A stretch of DNA of 64,000 bases from Nevskiales bacterium (GCA_011526045.1 WYBE01000028.1:1-64000), one strand, 5' to 3'; numbered from the stretch's first letter, positions 27,563-36,813 are shown. Made by a program: numbers and translations. The notes: a model not told the origin generated them from the letters alone.

Positions 27563-28738
27563 GTGCCCGACGCTCCCGACAACCCGGCGACGACTGTCGT
27601 TTCCAGCAACTATGACCCGCTGGCCTCGACGCTGTCGGATCTGGCCGAATTCGACGCACTGCTCGATGCAGCAGTGGATGCCATTGTCGCCATCGACGGG
27701 CGCGGGTTCATCATCCGCTTCAACAAGGCGGCAGAGGCGATGTTCGGCTACACGGCCAGCGACGTTGCCGGCCAGCCCCTGAACCTGCTGATGGCTCCCG
27801 GCGAGGCCCGGGCACACCAGGATTTCGTCGACCGCTACCTGCGCACCGGTGCCCGGCGGATCATCGGGCGTGGCCGCGAAGTCATGGCCCGCCGTCGCGA
27901 TGGCTCCCTGTTTCCCGCCTCATTGTCGGTCGGCGAAGCGAAGTCCCCGCACGGCCTGCGCTTCGTCGGACTGATTCGTGACCTCACGAACCAGAAAGAG
28001 GCCGAGGAAGAAGCCCTGCGCCATCGCGAGCAGCTCATGCACGCCAGTCGCCTGACGACGATGGGCGAGATGGCCGCTGCCATGGCCCACGAACTGAACC
28101 AGCCGCTGTCGGCGATCGCGACCTACACCGCTGCCTGCCAGCGCCTGCTCGCGCAGGGTGAAAGCACGCGTGACGACGTTACGGCGGCGCTGCGGGAGAT
28201 CGGCGTCCAGGCGCATCGCGCCGGCGAGGTGATCCAGCGCATGCGCGATTTCACCCGCAGCCGTGAGTCGCTGCGCAGGGCCGTGCAGCTCGACATCCTG
28301 ATCGACGAGGTGCGCCCGCTCGCCGAACTCGACGCCAAGGCCAACAACGTCGAACTCTCGATCGACATCGATGCGGACCTGCCCCCCATCAACGCGGACC
28401 GGGTGCAGATCCAGCAGGTGATCCTCAATCTGCTGCGCAACGGAGTCGATGCCATGGGCAATGTCACCAAGGCCGAGCGTTCGCTGCGCCTGCATGCATA
28501 CCGCGAAAAAGAGAAGTCGGTGCGCGTGGACATCATCGACGAGGGCGCCGGGGTTCCGGAAGACGTCCGGGCGCACCTGTTTACCCCGTTTTTCACCACC
28601 AAGGAGATGGGCATGGGAATGGGCCTTGCGATCAGCCGTTCCATCATTACCGCCCATGGCGGTAAACTCGACTGCAGCAACAACCCGGAGCGCGGCTGCA
28701 CTTTCTTCTTTACGCTGCCGACCGCGCTCGAACAGTAG
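27563..28738 (+). CDS. FixL-like PAS sensor histidine kinase
   Basis: This 391-residue soluble kinase has a PAS domain (about 30-145), a HisKA dimerisation helix with phospho-accepting H176 (AAAMAHELNQPL), and a HATPase domain with DGxG-like EGAGVPEDV and GMGMGLAISRSI. The PAS domain carries the FixL pattern RYLRTGARRIIGRGREV, and H85 (EARAHQDFV) aligns by eye with the heme-ligating histidine of FixL, so it may sense oxygen through heme. It starts at a GTG. The response regulator gene follows after 7 nt. No transmembrane segments are visible. Confidence 0.85.
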   Translation: MPDAPDNPATTVVSSNYDPLASTLSDLAEFDALLDAAVDAIVAIDGRGFIIRFNKAAEAMFGYTASDVAGQPLNLLMAPGEARAHQDFVDRYLRTGARRIIGRGREVMARRRDGSLFPASLSVGEAKSPHGLRFVGLIRDLTNQKEAEEEALRHREQLMHASRLTTMGEMAAAMAHELNQPLSAIATYTAACQRLLAQGESTRDDVTAALREIGVQAHRAGEVIQRMRDFTRSRESLRRAVQLDILIDEVRPLAELDAKANNVELSIDIDADLPPINADRVQIQQVILNLLRNGVDAMGNVTKAERSLRLHAYREKEKSVRVDIIDEGAGVPEDVRAHLFTPFFTTKEMGMGMGLAISRSIITAHGGKLDCSNNPERGCTFFFTLPTALEQ

Positions 28739-28745
28739 GACCATC

Positions 28746-29354
28746 ATGGAGCCTCAGGTTTTCGTCATCGACGACGATCAGGCGGTGCGCGACTCGCTCG
28801 GGCTGCTGCTCAAGTCGATGGGTCAGAAGGCGCGCCTGTTCGACTCGGCACAGGCATTCCTCGAGGAATACGCGCCGGAGATGAACGGTTGCATCGTGCT
28901 CGACATCCGCATGCCTGGCATGAGCGGATTGGAGTTGCAGCAGAAGCTGACGGCCATCCACTGCACGATCCCGGTCATTTTCGTGACCGGACACGGCGAT
29001 GTGCCAATGGCGGTCGAGGCGATGCAGCACGGCGCCTTCGATTTCATCCAGAAGCCGTTCCGGGACCAGGAGCTGCTGGACCGGATCAATCAGGCGCTGA
29101 GCTGGGACACGGAACATCGCTCCGAAGAGGAGCGCAGGCGCACGGTGCAGGAGCGTTTCAACACCTTGACGCCGCGCGAGCGCGAAGTGCTCGACTGTGT
29201 CGTCCGGGGACTCGCCAACAAGGTCATCGCCATGGACCTGGACCTGAGCCAGCGCACGGTGGAAATCCACCGCGCCAGGGTCATGGAGAAAATGGGCGCC
29301 CGCTCGCTGGCAGACCTCGTGCGGATGTCCCTTCTCATCGTCCCGGACAGATAG
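28746..29354 (+). CDS. FixJ/NarL-type response regulator
   Basis: This 202-residue regulator has a receiver domain with phospho-accepting D53 (CIVLDIRMPGMSG) and K in FIQKPFRDQELL, followed by a LuxR-type helix-turn-helix (LTPREREVLDCVVRG, NKVIAMDLDLSQRTVEIHRA). It is cotranscribed with the FixL-like kinase 7 nt upstream and should activate transcription when phosphorylated. Targets are not evident; the DksA-like gene lies 30 nt downstream. Confidence 0.92.
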   Translation: MEPQVFVIDDDQAVRDSLGLLLKSMGQKARLFDSAQAFLEEYAPEMNGCIVLDIRMPGMSGLELQQKLTAIHCTIPVIFVTGHGDVPMAVEAMQHGAFDFIQKPFRDQELLDRINQALSWDTEHRSEEERRRTVQERFNTLTPREREVLDCVVRGLANKVIAMDLDLSQRTVEIHRARVMEKMGARSLADLVRMSLLIVPDR

Positions 29355-29384
29355 CGTGCCGCAGTGGCATCGCCGGTGAACGAC

Positions 29385-29738
29385 ATGAACCGATCATCAC
29401 AGGAAGTCGAAGAGATCCGCGCGCGACTGCTGGCATCCAAGGCCGAGCTGCAGAAGCGCGTCACCACCATCCACGAACATGCGCGCGATCCGCTGGAGCA
29501 GGACTCGGCCGAGCAGGCCGCGCAACTCGGCAATGTCGCTGTCGTGTCCGCGCTCGAAAGCGAAGCGGTGCAACACCTCGCCGAAATAGAAGCCGCCCTG
29601 CAGCGGCTCGAAAACGGCACGTACGGGATCTGCGTGGGTTGCGGCGAGCCGGTCGGCGAAGGACGCCTCAAGGTGCGCCCGGCAGCTACCCAGTGCCGCG
29701 ATTGCGCCGAGATCGACGACCGGCGCGGCCAGCACTGA
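29385..29738 (+). CDS. TraR/DksA-family zinc finger protein
   Basis: This 117-residue protein has a coiled-coil N-terminal part and a C4 zinc finger (GICVGCGEPVGEGRLKVRP followed by CRDC). DksA-family proteins bind in the RNA polymerase secondary channel; shorter members like this lack parts of DksA and have varied roles. The ATG at 29385 follows GGTGA; an in-frame GTG at 29364 would add seven residues. It may be cotranscribed with the FixLJ-like pair. Confidence 0.8.
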   Translation: MNRSSQEVEEIRARLLASKAELQKRVTTIHEHARDPLEQDSAEQAAQLGNVAVVSALESEAVQHLAEIEAALQRLENGTYGICVGCGEPVGEGRLKVRPAATQCRDCAEIDDRRGQH

Positions 29739-29768
29739 GGCTGTTGCGCCGCTCATGCCTCCGCACGG

Positions 29769-30800
29769 TCAGGCCTGGCCGGCGGGTGGCTTCCAGTCGT
29801 AGGGATCCCAGACTGCCGGCCGGCGGCGCAGTTCGCGGCGCAGTTCGCGCAGGAATTCCGCCGGCTCGATCGACGTTGCGGCTCCCCCAAGATGCAGCCG
29901 GGGCGCGATGCCTAGGGGGTTCTCCCTGGTCCAGCGCCCGTTGCGCTCGCGCGCGTTGAGCCAGCGGCAGAAGTGCGCCAGGTCGACCCGCAGCGCGGGC
30001 CGGCGGGAGTGGATCTGCAACCAGGATTCGTAGCGGTACTGGAACTCGACGCGTCGACCCTGGATACGCACCAGGCGCGTGCACCGGGTGGCGTTGTGAA
30101 TCGCGAACGGATGCACCGGCACGCGCTCGCGGCCCAGGTAGCGCTGCACCGTCCGCGGCGGCAGCTCCTGCGGAATCCGCACGATCGCAAGATCGAGATC
30201 AGGCTCTTCCTCGATGCTCACCCGGCCTTCTGCAAGCCAGTCCTCGCTCTGGGCCAGGTGTTCATCCGGCGCGCGCCAGTACCGGAGAAACCTGCCGGGG
30301 TCGCGCAGCATCGCGGGTAGCCGTGGCAACAACGCACGAAAGAGCGCGGCGACCCGCCCGGAACCGGAGCGGACGAACGTGGCGCGCGGCAGCGGCGACT
30401 GCTGCGGATCGGCGAAGGCTTCGATGGTGAAGCAAATCCGCGCCGCGTGCCGGCTGCGGTAGACACCGAAATCGCCGGCCCGTGAGGCATCCACCAGCAA
30501 CTGTCGGTGCGCGAGCGCCTGGCGCGGTTCGAGCACGGCGAACATGCTGAACAGCCCGTCCTCGTCGAAGTGATTGTTGGTCACCGCGGCAGCAATGTGT
30601 CGCGGATCGTGCCGCGCAACCCAGGCGAGAGCGGTCTCGGTGGATGTATCGCGCTTGTAAGCCGACGGTGTCGCGTTGACCGGCCAGTGCGAGAGCGTGA
30701 GAACCGTCGATTCCAGCGGTGCGCCGTCGACCACGATGTTCGGGACCGCACCGATCTCGTGATACGGCACATAGCGGATCGCCCTGGCGTCGGCGCGCAT
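29769..30800 (-). CDS. Conserved hypothetical protein, DUF6687-like
   Basis: This 343-residue protein is probably cytoplasmic, with no signal peptide or membrane segment. The N-terminal half has VPNIVVDGAPLESTVLTLSH, VTNNHFDEDGLFSMFAVL and LLVDASRAGDFGVYRS. The NNHFDEDG block resembles metal-binding motifs of DHH-type phosphoesterases. I recall this pattern from proteins called DUF6687, but I could not check. The C-terminal half has no recognisable motif. It is convergent with the DksA-like gene and lies downstream of a small membrane protein gene. Function unknown. Confidence 0.6.
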   Translation of the reverse strand: MRADARAIRYVPYHEIGAVPNIVVDGAPLESTVLTLSHWPVNATPSAYKRDTSTETALAWVARHDPRHIAAAVTNNHFDEDGLFSMFAVLEPRQALAHRQLLVDASRAGDFGVYRSRHAARICFTIEAFADPQQSPLPRATFVRSGSGRVAALFRALLPRLPAMLRDPGRFLRYWRAPDEHLAQSEDWLAEGRVSIEEEPDLDLAIVRIPQELPPRTVQRYLGRERVPVHPFAIHNATRCTRLVRIQGRRVEFQYRYESWLQIHSRRPALRVDLAHFCRWLNARERNGRWTRENPLGIAPRLHLGGAATSIEPAEFLRELRRELRRRPAVWDPYDWKPPAGQA

Positions 30801-30848
30801 GGAACCGGAAGGCCCGATCGTTTCTGGATGCCGCCCGGCGCGGGCGGC

Positions 30849-31250
30849 TCAGGCGGCCGACCTGCGTAGCCGCAGGACCCGCCCGGCAAGCCAGGCGACG
30901 ACCCACAGCGCGAGGACCATGAGCAGCAGGTACTGGGGGCCGGCAATGTATTCGCGGCCCGGGGCGACTTCCTCGGGACTCACGGCCCGCCACAGGTACC
31001 AGCCCGCGCCCACGACTGCCGGTATCACGGAGGGCCACAGCGCAATCCCCGCGCCGATGCCACCTGCCTTGCGCGCGCCGCGCAGCAGGAGCGCGGCGAA
31101 CAGGCCACCGAACAGGGTCACCACGAGGTTCAGGCCGAACACGGCGAGCAGCGTATCGGGACGGGATCCGAACACGATCAGTGCCGCCACCGCGGCCGCC
31201 ACCGGGAGGCCGAGCATGGCCAGCAGATTGAGTTTCCCGTGATACGTCAT
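30849..31250 (-). CDS. Small membrane protein, unknown function
   Basis: This 133-residue protein has four hydrophobic segments (LLAMLGLPVAAAVAALIVFG, LAVFGLNLVVTLFGGLFAAL, ALWPSVIPAVVGAGWYL, YLLLMVLALWVVAWLAG). I do not recognise the family. The ATG at 31250 is preferred over an upstream in-frame start because the preceding 26 residues are hydrophilic and unlike a membrane protein N-terminus. Confidence 0.6.
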   Translation of the reverse strand: MTYHGKLNLLAMLGLPVAAAVAALIVFGSRPDTLLAVFGLNLVVTLFGGLFAALLLRGARKAGGIGAGIALWPSVIPAVVGAGWYLWRAVSPEEVAPGREYIAGPQYLLLMVLALWVVAWLAGRVLRLRRSAA

Positions 31251-31343
31251 GACGCCGTGATCCTGCGATTGCGAGCGCGACTCCCCGGGCTGTCGCTGCC
31301 CGCCCGGTACAGGCGGATGCAGCCGCAACGCTCTTGCCCCACG

Positions 31344-31739
31344 TCAGCCCTCCGGTTTCAGGCCAACGCGAAAGCCGGCGTCGTCGTCGGGCCACATCCC
31401 CTCGCCGCAGTACGCCTCGATGGTGGCCAGCCGTCCCGCCTTGAACTGTACGAGAAACTCGGCCGCCTCCCTGAGCTGGGGGTGCGTCGCATGGACGGCG
31501 AACGAGCGATTCGCGTACTCGCTGCCGAGGGGCCGCGCCTCCTCCGGCACCCGCATCCGGGTGACGAAGCCGACACCGCTATGACTGCGCACGAGCACCC
31601 GCGCGTGGTCGCACTGTGCCCGGAAATCGGCGGCCGATGCGCCAAGCGACGCAACGAGCTCACCGAGCACGGCACGCTCGAGTGGCGTCAGGACGAGGTC
31701 TTCCGGGGGATCGTTGCCGAGTTTCATGGTTCCGACCAT
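31344..31739 (-). CDS. Hypothetical protein
   Basis: This 131-residue soluble protein has no recognised domain. Visible features are an acidic N-terminus, a helix-rich LVLTPLERAVLGELVASLGA and a C-terminal CGEGMWPDDDAGFRVGL. An alternative ATG at 31727 would shorten it by four residues; neither has a strong ribosome binding site. Good coding character and isolation support a real gene. Confidence 0.5.
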   Translation of the reverse strand: MVGTMKLGNDPPEDLVLTPLERAVLGELVASLGASAADFRAQCDHARVLVRSHSGVGFVTRMRVPEEARPLGSEYANRSFAVHATHPQLREAAEFLVQFKAGRLATIEAYCGEGMWPDDDAGFRVGLKPEG

Positions 31740-31779
31740 AGCCGAGACACGGTCGTCCGCGCCAGTCGTCCGGCCGGTC

Positions 31780-32181
31780 TCAGCCCTTGCGTCGCCCCGG
31801 GCTGCGCGGCCGGCCGTAATGCCAGGTCAGTGCCACGGCGGCTGCAAACACCGTGTAGAGGACCGTGAACACCCAGCTCTCGGCCTCGTAGAAAATCAGC
31901 CGGTGCAGCCAGTACTCGATGAAGGAGCCGCTGTAGCCCTCGTCACCGGCGCGTCGTCGCAGCGCATTCTCGAGAATGGTCAGAGGACAGAGCACGCCGG
32001 CCCACGCCTGCACCACGACGATGCCGATGGCAGCCAGGTGCGCCAGGCGCAGGGTCCGGTTGCGCACCCAGGACCAGCGCCGCCACAGGCCGACGATGAT
32101 CAGCAGCTGGCCGATCACGACGAAGCCGACGAACAGCGCATGGATGACCAGCACCAGGTCGGCGATCACGCGCCAGAACAT
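31780..32181 (-). CDS. DUF2784 family membrane protein
   Basis: This 133-residue protein has three or four transmembrane segments. The pattern VIHALFVGFVVIGQLLIIVG, CPLTILENALRRRAG and SFIEYWLHRLIFYE matches the DUF2784 family. Function unknown. Its ATG overlaps the upstream stop by one base (TGATG), so translation is probably coupled to the AhpD-like gene. Confidence 0.82.
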   Translation of the reverse strand: MFWRVIADLVLVIHALFVGFVVIGQLLIIVGLWRRWSWVRNRTLRLAHLAAIGIVVVQAWAGVLCPLTILENALRRRAGDEGYSGSFIEYWLHRLIFYEAESWVFTVLYTVFAAAVALTWHYGRPRSPGRRKG

Positions 32182-32906
32182 CACGGCGGGCGGCCATCCC
32201 CGGAGCGCTCTGCCCCGGGCAGCCGGCAAAAACCCTGGGCCGGCACGTCGAGTGCGCTGTTGAACTTGCTGGAGAGATTCTGAAACGCGATCAGTGCCGT
32301 CAATTCGATGATGGCGTCGTCGTCGAACCACTGCTTCAGGCGGCCCATCAGCTCGTCGCTGACGCGCTGGCTGGTATCCGTCATCGCTTCGGCATATTCG
32401 AGCGCAACACGTTCACGCTCGTCGAAGAGGGTGCTGTCCCGCCAGCTCGCCAGCGCATCGACCTTGGCCATGGAGCCGCTGCGCTGCGCGAGTGTCATCG
32501 AGTTGATGTCCACACAGAACCGACACCAGTTCAGTTGCGAGATCCGCACCGTGACGAGTGAACGCAGCGCTGCCGGTAGCGGCGAGGAGCCCCGGTCGAG
32601 CGCACCGTAGAGCAGTGCGACTGCCGCAAACAGCCGCGGCACCCGCGCCCATAACAGGCCCGGCAGCAGCACCTGGCCGTACCGGCGTTGCTGGCGACGA
32701 AAGAACGGGCGCAGCCACCACGGGCAGTCGGACGGTTTCTTCGGCTCGATCCTCAACGCCTGCTCCAGATCTGAAGGGCTGCAAGGCGGGTACTGCCCGC
32801 CATCGCTGCAGATATCCCACGCCCTGCCTGTTTCATGCCTGCACCGGTGCCGCAGTTCTGCCGCAATCGGCCTACAACCAGCGCCGTACCCGCTGACAGT
32901 AGTCAC
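32181..32906 (-). CDS. Carboxymuconolactone decarboxylase-like protein
   Basis: This 241-residue protein belongs to the carboxymuconolactone decarboxylase/AhpD superfamily. The motif NWCRFCVDINS carries the C-xx-C pair, and LIAFQNLSSKFNSALDVPAQGFC closes the domain. It is longer than typical AhpD. The start is uncertain: the GTG at 32906 overlaps the end of the upstream methyltransferase gene by 35 bases and the first 35 residues look non-native, but no internal ATG precedes the conserved part. It may begin at a rarer start codon. It is coupled to the DUF2784 gene. Confidence 0.68.
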   Translation of the reverse strand: MTTVSGYGAGCRPIAAELRHRCRHETGRAWDICSDGGQYPPCSPSDLEQALRIEPKKPSDCPWWLRPFFRRQQRRYGQVLLPGLLWARVPRLFAAVALLYGALDRGSSPLPAALRSLVTVRISQLNWCRFCVDINSMTLAQRSGSMAKVDALASWRDSTLFDERERVALEYAEAMTDTSQRVSDELMGRLKQWFDDDAIIELTALIAFQNLSSKFNSALDVPAQGFCRLPGAERSGDGRPP

Positions 32907-33321
32907 GGTACTGGGCGCCGAAGGCCGCCTCGAGCGCGCGCTCCTCGCGGCGGATGAAGGCGCTGCTGACCGCGCCCATGAATGCGGGCACCACCAGAAA
33001 CGGCGTCAGGCTGCCGAGAAAGATCGCCGTGGCGAGCAGCAGCAGGGCGAGGCCGAGATACAGCGGATTGCGGCTGTAGCGGTACGCCCCCTCCACGACC
33101 AGTGCGCTCGGCTGGCCGAAGGGATGCAGCGTGGTGCCGCGGCGACTGAACGCTCGCGCCGCCGAAACACCCAGCGCCAGCACCGGAGCGAACAGGAGCA
33201 GGCCCGCCCAGCGCCACGGCGGCACCACGAGCTGCGCCACGGGCAGCCAGCGATGCAGTGCAAGCGACAGGCCCAGCGCCAGGACGAAATAGACGGGCGG
33301 GACGAGCCGGAGCGTCTTCAT
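32872..33321 (-). CDS. Isoprenylcysteine carboxyl methyltransferase-family protein
   Basis: This 149-residue membrane protein has about four hydrophobic segments. The cytoplasmic signature GAYRYSRNPLYLGLALLLL and the terminal EERALEAAFGAQYRDYCQRVRRW are those of the ICMT/phospholipid methyltransferase-like family. In bacteria the substrate is usually unknown. The ATG overlaps the carbonic anhydrase stop by four bases, so it is cotranslated with that gene. Confidence 0.82.
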   Translation of the reverse strand: MKTLRLVPPVYFVLALGLSLALHRWLPVAQLVVPPWRWAGLLLFAPVLALGVSAARAFSRRGTTLHPFGQPSALVVEGAYRYSRNPLYLGLALLLLATAIFLGSLTPFLVVPAFMGAVSSAFIRREERALEAAFGAQYRDYCQRVRRWL

Positions 33322-33962
33322 CCCAGCCGCACGAGCGCCTCGTCGTACACCGGCGCGATCTCCTGCTGGCCGGATACGCACACGCCCAGGTCGCGCAGCA
33401 GCCCGTCGGCGAGGCTGTAGATCCAGCCGTGGATCGCGACTTGCTGGCCACGGGCCCACGCGCCCTGCATGACGGTGGTCTGGCAGACATTGACTGCCTG
33501 CTCGATGACGTTGAGCTCGCAGAGCCGGTCGGTCTGCCCCGGTTCGCCCGCGATGTCGCGCAGCATCGCAGCGTGCTTCTGGCGCACGTCCTGAACGTGG
33601 CGCAGCCAGTTGTCGATCAATCCGAGCTGCTCGTCGCGCAGGGCCGAGCGCACGCCGCCGCAGCCATAGTGGCCACAGACGATCACATGCCGGACACGCA
33701 GCACTTCGACCGCGTACTGCAACACCGACAGGCAATTGAGGTCCGTATGCACGACGACGTTCGCCACATTGCGGTGGACGAAGATCTCGCCGGGCAGAAG
33801 ACCCACGATCTGGTTGGCGGGCACGCGGCTGTCGGAACAGCCGATCCACAGATACTGCGGCGATTGCTGGCGCGACAGCTTCAGGAAGAAATCGGGCTCC
33901 TGCGCACGCAGGCGCTGCGACCAGGCGCGGTTGTTGTCGAGCAGATTCTTCAGGTGCGGCAT
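33318..33962 (-). CDS. can: Beta-class carbonic anhydrase
   Basis: This 214-residue enzyme interconverts CO2 and bicarbonate. Zinc ligands are C42 (CSDSR, with the D44-R46 dyad), H98 and C101 (CGHYGCGG). It matches the E. coli Can type in length and motif spacing. It heads a chain of coupled small genes running to 31780. The 250-bp gap to the divergent O-antigen-ligase-like gene holds a GC-rich hairpin (about 34071-34160) of unknown meaning. Confidence 0.95.
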   Translation of the reverse strand: MPHLKNLLDNNRAWSQRLRAQEPDFFLKLSRQQSPQYLWIGCSDSRVPANQIVGLLPGEIFVHRNVANVVVHTDLNCLSVLQYAVEVLRVRHVIVCGHYGCGGVRSALRDEQLGLIDNWLRHVQDVRQKHAAMLRDIAGEPGQTDRLCELNVIEQAVNVCQTTVMQGAWARGQQVAIHGWIYSLADGLLRDLGVCVSGQQEIAPVYDEALVRLG

Positions 33963-34213
33963 GCGGGGCTCCCGGTACTCCTCGCCGTCAGCACCGCAAT
34001 CTTACGGGGAAACGGCAGCCTTCATTCACGAGATGCGAAGCGCGTCTCACCGTGTCTGCGATGGCGTCTATGGCAGGCCCGGGCCGGGTGTGCAAAGATC
34101 CGCGCCGGACGTGGATGTTGCTGGTTTCCGTCTCCGTCCGGCTCCGGGCCCGGCAATGCCCGTGATGCCGCCGCGAGGCCGCGCATGAAACCAGGAATGC
34201 CGCAGTTTCCCGC

Positions 34214-35626
34214 ATGTTGACCGCCGCCGCCTTCCTGCTCCTGTTCCTCGCGCTTGCCGTGCTGGCGCTCGCGCGACATCCGGCCTATGGGCTGTACCTC
34301 TATCTCGCGGTCTTCTACATCCACCCGCCATCGCGCTGGTGGAGCGCCAACCTGCCGGACCTGCGCTGGTCGCTGTTTGCCGCCGCAGTGGCCCTGTTGG
34401 CGTTCATCATCCACCGCAAGAAGCTGCCGGTGCCCGAGACGCGCTGGTATGCAACCACCCCGGGCACCATGTTGCTCGCCTTCGTTGGCTGGCTTTGGAT
34501 CCAGAACCTGTGGGCGCTCGACGGCCCGACCCACCTCAACGCCTCCATCCAGTACACGAAGTACATCGTCGTGTTCTATCTCGTGTACCGGCTGGCCAGC
34601 AACGCGGCCGAGTCGGTGGATATCCTGCTCGCCCACGTCGCAGGGTGTTTCTACCTCGGCCTGCTCGCCTTTTCGCAGGGCCGCGGTTACGGCGGCCGTC
34701 TCGATGGCGTTGGCGGTCCCGGCATCGACGACGCCAACACGCTCGGGATGTTCCTCGCCACGGGGGTGATCATCGGCGCGATGCTGTTCCTCGCAGTGCG
34801 TGGCTGGCGCCGGGTTGCCATCGTGCTGATGATGCCCATCATCCTCAATGGCCTGATCCTGACCGGCAGTCGCGGCGCCTTCCTCGGTCTGCTGACCGGT
34901 GGCGCCATCGTCTTCTACCTCTGCCCGCCGGAACGCCGCTGGGTGTTCTGGGGTGCCGCGATGCTCGGCGTCGTGCTGGCCGTACGCCTGGTCGACCAGA
35001 CGTTCATCGACCGCATGCTGACCATCCGTGAGGCCGTGCGCGAGGACGGGCAGATCGACAGCAGCGCGGAAGGCCGTCTCGTGCTGATCGAGGCACAGTT
35101 CCGCATGGCTGCGCGGTACCCGTACGGCGCCGGGCATCGTGGCACCGCCGTGCTGAGCCCGCAGTACCTCGACCGACAATGGCTCACCCTGGACGACCAC
35201 GCCCCGGAGGCTCCGCCCGCGCGTTCATCCCACAACACCTTCATGTCGCTGCTGGTGGAGCAGGGCATCCCCGGCGTGGTCATCTATGCGTGGCTTGGCT
35301 TGTGGGGCGTGAGGACCGTGCGGCGCCTGCGATCGATGCAGCGCGCCGGCACACCGGTCGAACTCACCGGCCCGGCCATCGCCGCCTGCGGCGGCATGGC
35401 CGTCGTCTGGGTCGCCGGCCAGTTTGCCGACTACCTGCTGGCCGAGGTGCAGATCTGGCTCTTCGCCGTGCTGGCGATCAGTCTCGCGCAGTTGTCGCAG
35501 CTGCGCGACGAGGCGGCGACCGACGCGTCCAGCCCGGCACCGACGGACGACGTGCTCGGCGGCAGCAGCCCCGGACAGTTCAACTATTTCGCAGGCGGCT
35601 CCCGCGTCCGGTCCTCGACGGACTGA
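34214..35626 (+). CDS. O-antigen-ligase-like protein, exosortase A-associated type
   Basis: This 470-residue inner membrane protein has about ten transmembrane segments and the large periplasmic loop of Wzy/WaaL-type proteins, with the conserved LTGSRGAFLGLL block and SSHNTFMSLLVEQGIPG near the end. The N-terminal FYIHPPSRWWSANLPDLRWS is characteristic of the exosortase A-associated O-glycosylation ligase family. It probably transfers or polymerises repeat units of the exopolysaccharide, or glycosylates a surface protein. It is followed by the SGNH hydrolase gene after 42 nt. Confidence 0.84.
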   Translation: MLTAAAFLLLFLALAVLALARHPAYGLYLYLAVFYIHPPSRWWSANLPDLRWSLFAAAVALLAFIIHRKKLPVPETRWYATTPGTMLLAFVGWLWIQNLWALDGPTHLNASIQYTKYIVVFYLVYRLASNAAESVDILLAHVAGCFYLGLLAFSQGRGYGGRLDGVGGPGIDDANTLGMFLATGVIIGAMLFLAVRGWRRVAIVLMMPIILNGLILTGSRGAFLGLLTGGAIVFYLCPPERRWVFWGAAMLGVVLAVRLVDQTFIDRMLTIREAVREDGQIDSSAEGRLVLIEAQFRMAARYPYGAGHRGTAVLSPQYLDRQWLTLDDHAPEAPPARSSHNTFMSLLVEQGIPGVVIYAWLGLWGVRTVRRLRSMQRAGTPVELTGPAIAACGGMAVVWVAGQFADYLLAEVQIWLFAVLAISLAQLSQLRDEAATDASSPAPTDDVLGGSSPGQFNYFAGGSRVRSSTD

Positions 35627-35668
35627 AACGGGTACACTGTCGCGTAATCTTGTGCGCCGGAACGCCGC

Positions 35669-36778
35669 GTGAGACGCGCTTTACTCGTCATTGCATCGCT
35701 GGTACTCGGCAGCGTGATCGCCGTGATCGCGATGGAAGGTATCTCGCGGGTGCTCTTCCCGTCCTGGGCACCACGCACCGGGCGCCTCGCCGAGTTCTGG
35801 CACCACGATCCGGTCTACGGCTGGGCGCATGAGCCGGGTAGCGTCGGGCGATTTGCGGCGCACGGCTTCGACACCACCGTGCACATCAACAGCCACGGCT
35901 TCCGTGGCCCGGAACGCAGCTACGACAAGCCACCGGGCACGATACGGGTCGTCGTGCTCGGCGATTCCTTCGTCTGGGGCTTCGGCGTGGAACAGGAGGA
36001 ACTGTTCACCACGCTCGTCGAGAAGCAGCTCGGACCGGGGACCGAGGTGGTCAATCTGGCGGTGAGCGGCTACAGCACCGACCAGGAGCTGCTGGTGTAT
36101 CGAAACGCCGGTCACCGCTATGCGCCGGACGTCGTGGTGCTGGTCGTGGCGAGCAACGACGTCGCCGACAACGCCCGATCAGTCGCCTACGTGGTCTACG
36201 GCAAACCGCTATTCGAGCTGGAGGGCGACCGCCTGACGCTCACCAACGAACCGGTGCCGCTCGCGCCGCTGTGGGAACGCGCAGTGTTTTCTCTCGCGCG
36301 CCAATCATATGTCCTGAACCAGCTCAACCGGCTGCGCGAGACCTGGAGCCTGGACAATGCGCTCGAGACACCGGCCGGCCAGGCCCAGCCCGTCGCGAGC
36401 CGTCCGTTCCCGGCCACACACGCCGAGAAACTCACCGTGCGGCTGATCGCCGAGATTCGCCATGAGGTCGAGCAGAGCGGCGCGGCGTTCCTCGTCGTGA
36501 TGGTGGACGACATCTATGCCGGGCGCCGCTTCCCCGACTATCTCGCCGGTCTCGGCATGGACGTGCTGAGCCTGGACGATTACATCCGGCCGGACGATCC
36601 CGCCGCCCACCTGCCCGAGGATTTCCACTGGAGCGCCGCCGGTCATGCCGCGGTTGCAGCAGCGCTCACGCCGCGCATCGAGCAACTGCTGGCGGCCCGC
36701 TCCGCTGCGCCCGCCGGCCAGGCCGGGCAGACCACCACGCAGGCTGGTCGCCAGCAGCAACCCGTCACCGCGCCGTAG
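35669..36778 (+). CDS. Membrane-anchored SGNH/GDSL hydrolase
   Basis: This 369-residue protein has an N-terminal signal anchor (to about residue 25) and an SGNH hydrolase domain. Block I is VVVLGDSFVWG (nucleophile S100), a downstream block is VLVVASNDVADN, and the catalytic DxxH-like element is EDFHWSAAGHAAV. Enzymes of this fold often O-acetylate or deacetylate polysaccharides. The C-terminal 40 residues are Ala/Gln/Thr rich. It starts at a GTG. Its place after the ligase-like gene suggests action on the same polysaccharide. Confidence 0.8.
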   Translation: MRRALLVIASLVLGSVIAVIAMEGISRVLFPSWAPRTGRLAEFWHHDPVYGWAHEPGSVGRFAAHGFDTTVHINSHGFRGPERSYDKPPGTIRVVVLGDSFVWGFGVEQEELFTTLVEKQLGPGTEVVNLAVSGYSTDQELLVYRNAGHRYAPDVVVLVVASNDVADNARSVAYVVYGKPLFELEGDRLTLTNEPVPLAPLWERAVFSLARQSYVLNQLNRLRETWSLDNALETPAGQAQPVASRPFPATHAEKLTVRLIAEIRHEVEQSGAAFLVVMVDDIYAGRRFPDYLAGLGMDVLSLDDYIRPDDPAAHLPEDFHWSAAGHAAVAAALTPRIEQLLAARSAAPAGQAGQTTTQAGRQQQPVTAP

Positions 36779-36813
36779 CTGACCAGCGCGCCGTCGCCGG
36801 AGCGCTTGCGGCG

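Noticed and set aside
34071..34160. A second GEMM-like riboswitch upstream of the O-antigen-ligase-like gene (contains GTGTGCAAAGATCC and a long GC hairpin)
   Set aside because: The conserved GGACGCAAAGC and GNRA-capped stem are not matched; it is only a GC-rich hairpin.
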